A stretch of DNA of 20,383 nucleotides from Phoronis ovalis (taxonomy: Eukaryota > Phoronida > Phoronidae), in the NCBI GenBank assembly GCA_028565635.1, contig JAOXYB010002458.1:1-20383 (forward strand), written 5' to 3'. Numbering within the stretch: the first letter of the stretch is position 1; the number at the start of each line of letters is the position of its first letter. The notes beneath the pieces were generated by a model that saw nothing but the letters and a program-made list of their open reading frames with translations, was not told the DNA's origin and made no database searches. Below, in pieces: positions 1 to 8,123 of the stretch. Both the position numbers and the translations under genes were made by a program.

Positions 1-340
1 CATATACATATTACCCATTATTTGTAGCAAAAACCTACATTAGCGAATGTCCTTCTGTAAATTTGCTTACGATGTACATGACAGCATAAATTAAAAAAAT
101 AGAGCATATTTATTAAACTTCTAAGATTTATAGCGCTTTCTTTATAAATACACAATGTTTACGAATCCGACACGAGGCGTCGATAAGGTATAAACACTTC
201 CCTATCTCTTTGGTTGTTAACACCAGCAATAGATTGTACTAATTACGAAGGTACAAAATAGACACTTTTGTCAACTTTCTTTAATTTTCTTCTCCGTACC
301 TAAGTGGTAAATTTATAGAATTTTCTAAAGAAATTCCTAG

Positions 341-346
341 CACGTG
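341..346. promoter_or_regulatory. CACGTG E-box
   Basis: This is a perfect CACGTG palindrome, the site type bound by bHLH proteins such as Hes/Hey and by Myc/Max/USF. It is one of three in 285 bp upstream of the Notch-ligand exon. Binding is not shown by the sequence. Confidence 0.35.
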
Positions 347-525
347 TGTCTTCACTAGGGTCTTGGGGGAACTGATCGATTCTATAATTTATCTGTAACA
401 ATGAAACTCAATTGAAACGGATTAAAAATAATATTTGACTACGGAAATATAACAGCTGCTTTATTTCATTGTTTTATGTTAATTATTTCTTTAATTTTAT
501 AGGAAATTGACGCATAATATATAGG

Positions 526-541
526 CACGCGAACGCACGTG
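526..541. promoter_or_regulatory. Paired CACGCG and CACGTG sites
   Basis: CACGCG (526-531), the preferred class C site of Hairy/Hes repressors, is followed four bases later by CACGTG (536-541). Closely paired sites of this kind are typical of Hes-responsive promoters in the known literature. Here they are only motif matches, about 515 bp upstream of the Jagged start. Confidence 0.35.
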
Positions 542-618
542 GCTACAGTATTTATATACATAAGGCAGACTTTCTACTGAAAATACCTTTACTCTAAAAA
601 TTATTTGGTTTTCTTTGA

Positions 619-626
619 ACACGTGT
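619..626. promoter_or_regulatory. ACACGTGT palindromic E-box
   Basis: This is the third CACGTG upstream of the exon (620-625), inside the eight-base palindrome ACACGTGT. It is listed because such sites are rare in sequence this AT-rich. Function is unproven. Confidence 0.3.
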
Positions 627-800
627 CATGTAATTTATCCTACTGTCGAAGGTTAATTATTTTTCTGCATTCCAAAGTTGAGTTTCTAGAGAGTACAACA
701 TTTTTTACTGGAAATTGTTAAAATATTGGCACGAGCTTCTTGTCTACTAGTCGATTATTTGTGTGTTTATTCACATCCAATGGAATTTTAAGACGCTCAG

Positions 801-814
801 CACGCATGCGCGTG
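801..814. promoter_or_regulatory. NRF1-like GC palindrome
   Basis: CACGCATGCGCG (801-812) matches the NRF1 consensus YGCGCAYGCGCR at 11 of 12 positions, the mismatch being the second base. NRF1 sites usually lie near start sites of CpG-rich promoters. This one lies about 245 bp upstream of the ATG and is the most GC-rich spot of the upstream region. Factor identity is inference. Confidence 0.3.
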
Positions 815-863
815 ACGCTTGGTTAAGTTTAAGCCTCTGCCTTGAAGTTGGACGTCCGTGTTT

Positions 864-872
864 TTTCCCACA
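864..872 (-). promoter_or_regulatory. Consensus CSL/Su(H) binding site
   Basis: The minus strand reads TGTGGGAAA, a full match to the CSL (RBPJ/Suppressor of Hairless) consensus YGTGRGAAM. It lies about 185 bp upstream of the coding start of a Notch ligand. CSL is the DNA-binding partner of the Notch intracellular domain, so the position suggests feedback of Notch signalling onto ligand expression. The match is seen; occupancy is inferred. Confidence 0.4.
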
Positions 873-875
873 CTC

Positions 876-909
876 GGAAAAGTGGATAAAAAAAATTGGA
901 AAAGTGGAT
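876..909. repeat. Two direct copies of a 12-bp motif, 22 bp apart
   Basis: GGAAAAGTGGAT occurs at 876-887 and again, exactly, at 898-909. The 22-bp spacing is close to two turns of the DNA helix, so both copies would face the same side. The pair sits between the CSL site and the first upstream ATG. It may be a doubled protein-binding site or simply a short duplication. Confidence 0.55.
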
Positions 910-945
910 TTTACTAAAAAACATACGAGAGTGTAATTTTAACCC

Positions 946-1005
946 ATGGATATAGTTCCCGGGAGTGTTTTCATGGATTTATGGATGTATAGGCCGAAGG
1001 AATGA
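946..1005 (+). other. Upstream ORF 1, 19 codons
   Basis: An ATG at 946 opens 19 codons ending in TGA at 1003-1005, before the main start. If the mRNA leader includes this region, ribosomes would meet it first and it would lower translation of the Jagged frame. The peptide resembles nothing I recognise. Its relevance depends on the unknown transcription start. Confidence 0.35.
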
Positions 1006-1043
1006 GGAATAGCGATTATGTGTATTTTGTATTTGGTGAATAG
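1002..1043 (+). other. Upstream ORF 2, 13 codons, in frame with the main CDS
   Basis: This frame starts at the ATG at 1002, overlapping the TGA of upstream ORF 1, and stops at TAG 1041-1043. That TAG is in frame with the Jagged CDS. It therefore closes the frame upstream and fixes the ATG at 1056 as the first possible in-frame start within this exon. Confidence 0.35.
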
Positions 1044-1137
1044 AGATCTAAAGGCATGTGGGGCGATTTTAAGCTATTCAAAGGGATCAAAAATTCCCAC
1101 GATCCGATATCTCTCCCGTGGCACAATGTATTTTTAA
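1018..1137 (+). other. Upstream ORF 3, 39 codons, overlapping the Jagged start out of frame
   Basis: The ATG at 1018 opens a frame shifted relative to the main one. It runs across the main ATG at 1056 and ends at TAA 1135-1137. An overlapping upstream frame of this kind is strongly inhibitory in known eukaryotic mRNAs, because ribosomes that use it pass the main start. It matters only if the leader includes 1018. Confidence 0.35.
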
Positions 1138-1451
1138 TTCTTAGCGTTTTTTCGTTTATACCTCGACTGGTAGAAACGTCGGGATATTTTGAGCTACAAA
1201 TTTACAGTATAACAAATTTAAGAGGAGAACTTTTAACAGGGAATTGTTGTGATGGAGTACGGAATTCGCATGGGGAATGCACCGATGATTGCGAAACTTA
1301 TTTCCGAGCTTGTTTAAAGGAGTACCAAAGTCGTGTCACATCAGATGGAGCTTGTAGTTTTGGAAATGCATCTAGTCCTGTTCTTGGAGGGAATTCTTTT
1401 GATTTAACACATCAAAGTCATTTGAAACTTCCCTTTGATTTTGCTTGGACG
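1056..1451 (+). CDS. JAG: Serrate/Jagged-type Notch ligand, first coding exon (signal peptide and MNNL domain), partial
   Basis: This exon encodes the first 132 residues of a membrane ligand that activates Notch receptors on neighbouring cells. After a 23-residue N-region, a hydrophobic segment (about 24-36) forms a signal peptide; cleavage is likely near residues 41-43. The mature part starts YFELQIYSITNLRGEL and continues as the MNNL (C2-like) domain. It has the six cysteines of the Jagged family (64, 65, 75, 79, 86, 100) and the family signatures CLKEYQSRV, CSFG and LPFDFAW. NAS at 104-106 is a possible N-glycosylation site. The spacing fits Jagged/Serrate better than Delta. The ATG is the first in frame after a TAG at 1041-1043 and has G at -3. 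The exon ends in phase 0 at ACG|GTAAGT. The DSL domain, EGF repeats, cysteine-rich region and membrane segment are encoded beyond the window. The ligand family is near certain; whether it corresponds to JAG1 or JAG2 is meaningless for an invertebrate gene. Confidence 0.95.
1094..1101 (-). promoter_or_regulatory. Second CSL/Su(H) core motif, inside the coding exon
   Basis: The minus strand reads CGTGGGAA, matching the YGTGRGAA core, about 230 bp downstream of the upstream CSL site and in the same orientation. It lies in the variable N-region of the signal peptide, where protein sequence is little constrained. Same-strand orientation means the two are not a classic head-to-head Su(H) paired site. 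Confidence 0.25.
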
Positions 1452-1457
1452 GTAAGT
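1452..1457 (+). other. Splice donor of Jagged intron 1
   Basis: ACG|GTAAGT matches the donor consensus through all six intronic bases. It falls right after the conserved FAW motif, where protein similarity ends and an unrelated six-residue tail precedes a stop. The phase is 0. From memory, the human JAG1 exon carrying the MNNL start also ends in phase 0 at about the same residue. Confidence 0.9.
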
Positions 1458-4400
1458 ATAAATGGATTATAAGACAAACGCATTCAGGTGTGACAAGGTA
1501 ATTGTCCTATAATAAAGAAATGTTTGTTATCTGTTTTCTATGTTAGCAACTTTATGACTGAGGGAAATGTTTTTGTTAGTTTGATTTCTTAGCTGTATTT
1601 TTATTGATACTCTCACGAAATGAAAACTTTCGCAATGTAAATACAAACAGTGTGCAGACAGTTTTATTTATGGACTTAGTTTAAACACTACTCAAAAACT
1701 ATTTATTTTCCTTGAACTTTGACACGAAGTGTTGCATTATATATACCTAGCAATAAAAGTAGTGGGATGTCATATTCAAACATAAGAGGTGTGCCCTTAT
1801 AATTTATCTTTTTTGTCATTTTGGATGTCATCAAAAGCAATTTAAAATATGTACATAATAAACGTGTTTAATATCTTATCTAAGCGGTAGATAAATAAAA
1901 TCTATTAAAGTTTAAGCATAAACTAGTGACTAGTTTTAAATATTTTTATATTTTTTAATTCCCAGAAGGTAAACTTATGTTTGGTATTGTCATGTCATTG
2001 CGGTTTCTTGACTACCATACATATGCCTTCTTCAGTTAAACTGACATATGCAGGCTTCTATAGCAAAATAGTCTATAATTTTTTCCACTAAGACGTTCAC
2101 CTGTTCATGGCTTTTACATTAAACCTTAATGTACAAACCATGAATGAATTACAAGTGCTTTATATATACATGTTAAGGGCTCACATTTAAATATATTTGG
2201 CCCTAGAATATGTATATAATGATTTGGAGAATCACTGTTTCACAGATGTTGATATTGTCATTTATGGATGATTCATTCTTTGCAGCAAAAAGTATGAAAT
2301 TTCGCCTCTTCATTTCATTATGACTATCCAGGTGTCAATTTCAATATTTACTGTCCTTTGATTGTTTGGTATTTACAAACAATTACCTTATATTTACAAG
2401 GTAATGGTCAAGCTGTGCAAAATTGCCCAGACACAATAGAATAAGTGCCAGACTCTGGTGCCCTACATAAAATCCATTTGTTTGCAAATAGGATTTGAAA
2501 CTTTATTGCACTTGTATCTTTGTTGGGGAGCCTTGTTAATTACATACTGTTGAATGCAAATAACTAAAATTTAAATTATGTTGAATTCACCAGTTGGATT
2601 CATAGTCAAAGGTAATAAAATGTGTTGTCAACAATGTATATTACATATTGCATGTTTAATATTATTTTTTAATATAAACAATTTGAGTATTTAAAAAATT
2701 TGATGAACTATTTACCCTGTGTATAATATTCTTCTTGCAGGCTTTTCCCAGAATTTAATGAAGGAAATAGTTCATGCTGGGATATTCATGAAAAGCTTTA
2801 TTTGTAGTTTAAATCCAGATTATCATTGCACAATTACACAGGGTTAGATATTGCAACCAGAATAAAGGCATGTTTATCTTAACAGTACAATCTAGTAACA
2901 ACAGTCTTTTGTCACTGAAGAAATTTTCCCATACTAATGCACTTCCCTTTATACAGTATCAGTCAACTAACTACCAGTGTTGGTGTGGACAGCCATTCTA
3001 CCAAAGTTGAATTCTTTTGGATTGTGAGCCTTCTTATATTTTATATTGAAAACACTCAATAGTGACAAATGTTAACAGATTTCATTTTTGTCAATTTTAG
3101 TTTCATCAGATACTAGGTAGTATTTGATTCATTTCTCACTGTGGGAGACTGCAACAAGAGATATATGTTGATTCTCGATCTCTTTACTTTTACAAAGTAC
3201 TCAGATAATGGATAATGACAATGATAAATCATCACTAACTAACCGAATGTATTCAAGTTGATTAAAGAAAAAAATCTGCCTTTAGGTGATGTTTTGTCTT
3301 TTGAAAAAACTGTCAGTTGTAATGTTTGCTGCAGGTTCCTTACGATTAGATGCCCTTTGCAGGCTATCATCTATCTAAAACAAGATATAAAGATTCACAA
3401 ATCCCAGTTAGTGAACTTATCAGAAAGTTTTAGGTTTGTGTATATTTTAATTGCCACACAATACAAAAGATAGCATTAACCAAATTGTTAGAACCTATTG
3501 AACTTAGTAACTTTGGAAAAAAAGAAATTGTGCTAAATCCAGCAGTTTTAGATTTTATCTTCTCTTGATGTAAAACATATTGCACAAGAAATCCAGCTTA
3601 TATATGAAAGACAAAGTCTGCTAAAGTATCAAAATAGTGTCAGAATCTTTATTTAGGAAAGTAATTTGCTGTTTTCATTTTAATTTTATCTGTAATAGAC
3701 TTGAAGAGATTTTGAAAAAGTAGGGTAATTATACAGACTGAGAATTATCATTTCCAACATCAGTGATCAGCTAGTAAGTAAGAAAATGATCTGAAATAAC
3801 AAACATTTTTAAGACTCTCTTTTTACACTGTTGCAGTTCTGGAATGCTGCAGATTTGATACTGACACCAGGCTCCTTGTAAAATATAAAATCGTTGTTTG
3901 AAGCATTCTGATTTTTTTTTTGTCACAAGAATGAGTAACTTAATTTCCTTTGCAAAGAAATGTCTGTATGCCCATCTTTCTATAGCTAGCTAAGAATTAT
4001 ATTTACTATATTATATAGAGTGCAACATTAGAAAATTGGATATAAATTGCACTATAAAACTGTTGGTTGTCAACAAACTAATACTTCATTGCTTTTCATA
4101 ACATTTTGATGCATGTACATTTACATAACATAATATGTGTATTGTAAAATGGTTAAGATACCTTGCATAATGCAACTTTTTATGTACATTTTCTTAATTC
4201 CTTGAGGTTGTAAACCTTTAAATATGTTTGTTTTTCAGTTTGAAACAATATTTATTCCTTAGGAAGAACAATACACAATGTGTAAGACATGCTGTTCACA
4301 ACAGTATTGATTTCTGAAGTATTTGTCTTATTTTCTATACCTAGCTTAAGAAATGGTGACACAACTGTCTTCAAGCAGTAAATTCCCAGAAAATTTATCA

Positions 4401-6426
4401 TGTTATGTTTAGAGTCTGCTTCTGCAATATTTGTGGTGTAACATGTATGGTAAGCAAGTGGCATGACATTTTCCAGGTTATTAATAGAATCATTTTGAAA
4501 TTTGTAAATTTTTTATGTAGTTCATTTAAATAATATAAAAAATAGATTTAAAAGTATTTTTTGCTTTTTTTATTTTTCAATCATAAAATTATGTAATTGC
4601 AATTAATAAATCATTTTAAGTATTACTGTCAGTACTTGGGACAATTATATCTTGTAGAGGTATGAAACTGGATTAAATCCTCTTGATAATCTGTTATAAG
4701 CCTGTTGACAGTCTCAATTATTAAATAATTTTCTTAGAATACTTGACAGTTGGATGCTTATATCCTCCACAATGGTGGGTATCAACTAGGGAGGTGATTT
4801 CATATTGAAAGTTGGTTAATGTTGCAAGATTTACAGACACTCCATCCTTGATGTGGGGGTGTGTATACAGTTATCTTTTTTATGTAATACATATGATATT
4901 TTCCTGTTTTTTTTAGTAAACATTTAAATCAATCATGCTAATGGTTATTTAGAACAGTACAAAAATATCAATAAGTTATGAATGAATTTCTTATGTGTAG
5001 CAGACGAAAAAAAAAAAAAAGTAAGATTATTAGTATTTCCAAGTACACACAATATTAATAAATAGTATAGCAAATGTACCAAAAACTGCAGGTGTAAAGT
5101 TCTCATAGAGTTTCTGTAAGATTTTACACAAGTTTCTCCAAAAATCAATGTGCTTTAAGCTTCAAGAAAAACATTTGTAAAGTCACTTTATGTCAAACTA
5201 GTATAAGCACTAGAATCTTACACAAAATGTCAAAGCTTTACAAGAACAAATGCCAACTTTTGTATGCATGGCCAACATATGGTCTAGTGGGCCAGTGGAT
5301 AGACTATATTGTGCTGTGTCCTCCTGAGAAGAGATGCAAATACAATAAACTGGTCTTTCTTTTTGCAAACTGGGGAATAGAAAAGATAACCAACAAAATG
5401 TAGCTAACATAATATTATCATATGTTAACATTCTTTAAAATATCTTTACCACTGTATATGGAAATTGTAGTGCAGGTTCAATTAAAGTACAAAATCTTTT
5501 AAAACTTATTACATAGATATGTGTATACTATGTTATCGATTTTTTTAGCAAACTGAGTACAATTAGATAAACTATTTTGCGGTAAATCATTTCTTTTGGG
5601 GATAAGTAAAGAATCATTTGAGAATTTTTTCTTTTACTACAAATTACTACTTGGGTAAAAAGGTGTTTTGGGAAGATCTGCGTAATATAGTAAGTAGAAT
5701 ACAGCTGGAGTCGAAAGAACTTTAAAAAAACCCAGTCTCTTAACAATGTACCATTCCAAGCAAAAGGAAAAAAATATAGTACAATAATGATATCAAAACG
5801 GTATCACTTTTAAAGTAGCCCGACACCCTATTTGAAATTGAATTGTGTAATCCAATAATTTGTTGCATTGCATTGAATCATAGATTATGGAAATACTGCA
5901 TTTCCAATTGTACACAATGCAGAGTTTGTTGATTGTACTATTTTAGATCTAAAGTAGTAATCAGCTTATTACACTTGTAGGAAATATTCTTCTAGTAATG
6001 ATCTAGTAATAAAGTACTATAGTATTTTGGAGGCGGATCCAAGATACCATGAAGGATTGATTTTTTTTAACATGTATGTACATTTCTGCTTAAATTTTTG
6101 TTTGGATATAAATAAGTGTTAGAATGAAGTATCCATGCCGGAAAAGGTGTAGTGACTCCAAAGAAAATATTGTTGAATTATGATTTATAATTGCAGTTGC
6201 TTTATAACAATAATAACTACATTATTTTGTTTCGGTAGTACCTCTAGTATAATCTCACCAATGGTAGTCTCACAAGCAACTGCAATGAAAACCAATATTT
6301 CTTAACAATAAAGCAACATTTAATAAAGTTCAGGTAAGGTAAGTCTTTTTAGAAACAGTTTTAATCTCAATTAAATTTAATGTGTAGTCATCTTGAATAT
6401 ACATCTGTGGCTACCTGTGCAATAGT
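1458..6426 (+). other. Jagged intron 1, first 5 kb, no gene seen
   Basis: This is AT-rich, CpG-poor sequence with no frame that looks coded. It contains a twin inverted repeat at 2361-2405, a 14-base A run at 5007-5020 and a 13-bp inverted pair at 6190-6202 and 6274-6286. An acceptor-like CTTCTTGCAG ends at 2740, but the phase-0 frame after it stops after five codons, so it is not the next Jagged exon. Several frames of 60-70 codons exist; none resembles a known protein. Confidence 0.6.
2361..2405. repeat. Two adjacent small inverted repeats
   Basis: ATTGTTTG (2361-2368) pairs with CAAACAAT (2376-2383) over a 7-base loop. ATTACCTT (2382-2389) pairs with AAGGTAAT (2398-2405) over an 8-base loop. 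The two possible hairpins share two bases and both loops contain TATTTA. They may be a remnant of a small palindromic insertion or just chance in AT-rich DNA. Confidence 0.5.
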
Positions 6427-6465
6427 ATGAACATAGCACCAGTTGAAATCACTGGAATTTTTTCA
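6427..6465 (+). repeat. Left 39-bp terminal inverted repeat
   Basis: This arm begins ATGAACATAGCACCAG and ends ATTTTTTCA, and matches the right arm at every position. Matching stops just outside and just inside, so these are the visible limits. The true element end could lie a few bases further out if the outermost bases have diverged. Confidence 0.85.
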
Positions 6466-6748
6466 GTTCAAGTATAGGCCTTACAGCAAACAATACAATA
6501 AAACTGATTTTGTTGTCATTTCTAATCCAACATCTTCTAATGAATCATCCAACAAAAGTCACCAGTAGCATCGTAATTGAAACGACTGGCAGTCCTTCAG
6601 ACGTCCCTAGGGAAAAATTTTATGCAAAATTATGAATATTGTATTGTTAAGCATGACATCTGCCTTGTGGTTTTATCTGATAATTTTCTGTTGTTTTTAG
6701 TAGAAGATATAAACATGCCTAAAACCATAAATGATCATATAATTGTGA

Positions 6749-6916
6749 ATTATAGGCAATAATCATCTTCTTAAGCCTGTAGAAGAATTAGGGCTACAAT
6801 TCCCAAATGACAAAATAGACTTCAAAGACAGATTGAGAGTGATACCCATCTTAACACAGTTTAGCACAGTTACATTTGTTTCAGAGTTATTTAGTGTAGT
6901 TGTGAGGAAAATCTAA
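6749..6916 (+). other. Short protein-like open stretch inside the inverted-repeat element
   Basis: One frame is open for 55 codons from just after a TGA (6746-6748) to TAA 6914-6916, with no ATG start. The residues are mixed in the way real proteins are, with charged and hydrophobic residues alternating, but I recognise no family. It could be a relic of a transposase exon or a chance frame; a frame this long is not rare here. Confidence 0.15.
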
Positions 6917-7765
6917 TTGTGGTCAAAGAATTTAACACCAATGCATATGCAGTATCAATAGTATACATCATCAACAAGGGGTTCTTCAAGTACAGTATAA
7001 TTTTCTCCATCGCACTTTACTCTCCAATCAGGAGGGATAAGGACCAGAATGAATAATACTTCGTTTTTGCAGTATCAAGTTTAAATCTTGGCCAAAAACC
7101 AGGCCTTTCATAAAAATAGATACACAAAATAGGCTTCCTACTTAAGAATCATGAATCCTTCTCCTGGGATCAACATTTGCCAAGGCATTGACTTTTGGTG
7201 AAATGCAATGCTAAAATAAAAGCAATCATTCCCAACACTGGTGTATCCATAAATTAAACTAGAGCTTGCAAAATGAGGTTACAGCACCTAAATTGCACCA
7301 AGACATTTTACTCCTCTGCAACTGGGGAAGAAAGGATTTCATTGTGGGGAAATGAAATTATGAAAATAGCAATAAAAGTTATCCAATTGTCAGTATGTTT
7401 TTATAAGTATGAATATATGATATGCTTTTGAAATTCTATAGAGAAATCTCAAATTCATCACAATTCATCTTTGAAAAATATAATTATCGCAAGCTCGTTA
7501 TTGGGAAATATAATTTAAGTGGACTAATTAGGAGATATATTTCAACCCATCTGCTCTACTGTAATTGTATACAGTGTTTATAAGTACAGACCAATGATTT
7601 TGGGTAAATGTGTTAAAATAGGTTGGTTATGATAAATATAACTTTTGTTTCTATGACTGAATAAAAGAAAATCCAGCTGCCTTTGTTTTTTGATTTGTAT
7701 TTAAGGATAAATTTATAAGTTATGAAATTAGAGACTATCACTCACAAATAAAGGGTTTCTGTCCA

Positions 7766-7778
7766 GGGGGGGGGGGGG
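7766..7778 (+). repeat. 13-base G homopolymer
   Basis: An uninterrupted run of 13 G occurs inside the inverted-repeat element, in otherwise AT-rich DNA. Such runs are prone to length change and sequencing error, so the exact count may vary. Confidence 0.9.
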
Positions 7779-8084
7779 TGCCACTGTCCTTCAGAAAAGT
7801 CAATACATCTGTTTCTTGTAATGTTTATGGTCCCTGCTGAAGTACATTTCTGGTTTCTTTTGCAGTGTTTACATAATAAACATGCAGTAAAGAAGCAGAT
7901 ATTGATGTTTTTACCCATTGTTTTCTTGATAGATGCATTTATTTACAGTATTTTTAGTTACAATTACTGTCAACACTGATTCGTACAAAATAGAGAAATA
8001 TGTAAAAGTTTGCAAGATAAACAAAACTAAATATGGTTGTTTATATTAATGGATTTTTACATATATCAAGTGAAGTTGTAATTA

Positions 8085-8123
8085 TGAAAAAATTCCAGTG
8101 ATTTCAACTGGTGCTATGTTCAT
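8085..8123 (-). repeat. Right 39-bp terminal inverted repeat
   Basis: This is the exact reverse complement of 6427-6465, reading TGAAAAAATTCCAGTG at its start and GGTGCTATGTTCAT at its end. The bases beyond 8123 (TAGACTG) do not match the left flank. Confidence 0.85.

Larger units (their letters stand above)
1..945 (+). promoter_or_regulatory. Upstream and probable promoter/5'-UTR region of the Jagged-like gene
   Basis: This stretch has no open frame of note. It keeps more CpG dinucleotides than the 8 kb that follow exon 1, as expected of a promoter spared from methylation-driven CpG loss. It contains three CACGTG palindromes, a CACGCG site, an NRF1-like palindrome, a consensus CSL site and a tandem 12-mer. 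I see no convincing TATA box close to the coding start, so initiation may be TATA-less, and the transcription start cannot be placed. A 5'-UTR exon further upstream is possible. The promoter call rests on position and motif clustering only. Confidence 0.5.
6427..8123. mobile_element. Segment bounded by perfect 39-bp inverted repeats, probable non-autonomous DNA transposon
   Basis: The 39 bases at 6427-6465 recur exactly, as the reverse complement, at 8085-8123, enclosing about 1.6 kb. Perfect arms of this length are not expected by chance and are the mark of a terminal-inverted-repeat element. Perfect identity argues for recent insertion or ongoing homogenisation. I could not find a clear target-site duplication outside the arms. 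The interior has no intact transposase. A 13-base G run lies at 7766-7778, and short protein-like open stretches near 6480-6915 are broken by stops and frame changes. The element is therefore internally deleted or was always non-coding. The superfamily cannot be named from this. Confidence 0.65.

Noticed and set aside
2741-2818. A possible second exon after the acceptor-like CTTCTTGCAG at 2740
   Set aside because: The Jagged donor is phase 0, and the phase-0 frame here stops after five codons. The open frame in phase 1 shows no MNNL, DSL or EGF feature.
5007-5020. A 14-base A run as the tail of a retroposed gene
   Set aside because: No retrocopy sequence, SINE body or target duplication is visible on either side.
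6190-6286. A microRNA-like hairpin with 13-bp arms
   Set aside because: Only the outer 13 bases pair, over an internal stretch of about 70 bases that does not fold back neatly. A precursor would need about 22 or more paired bases and a small loop.
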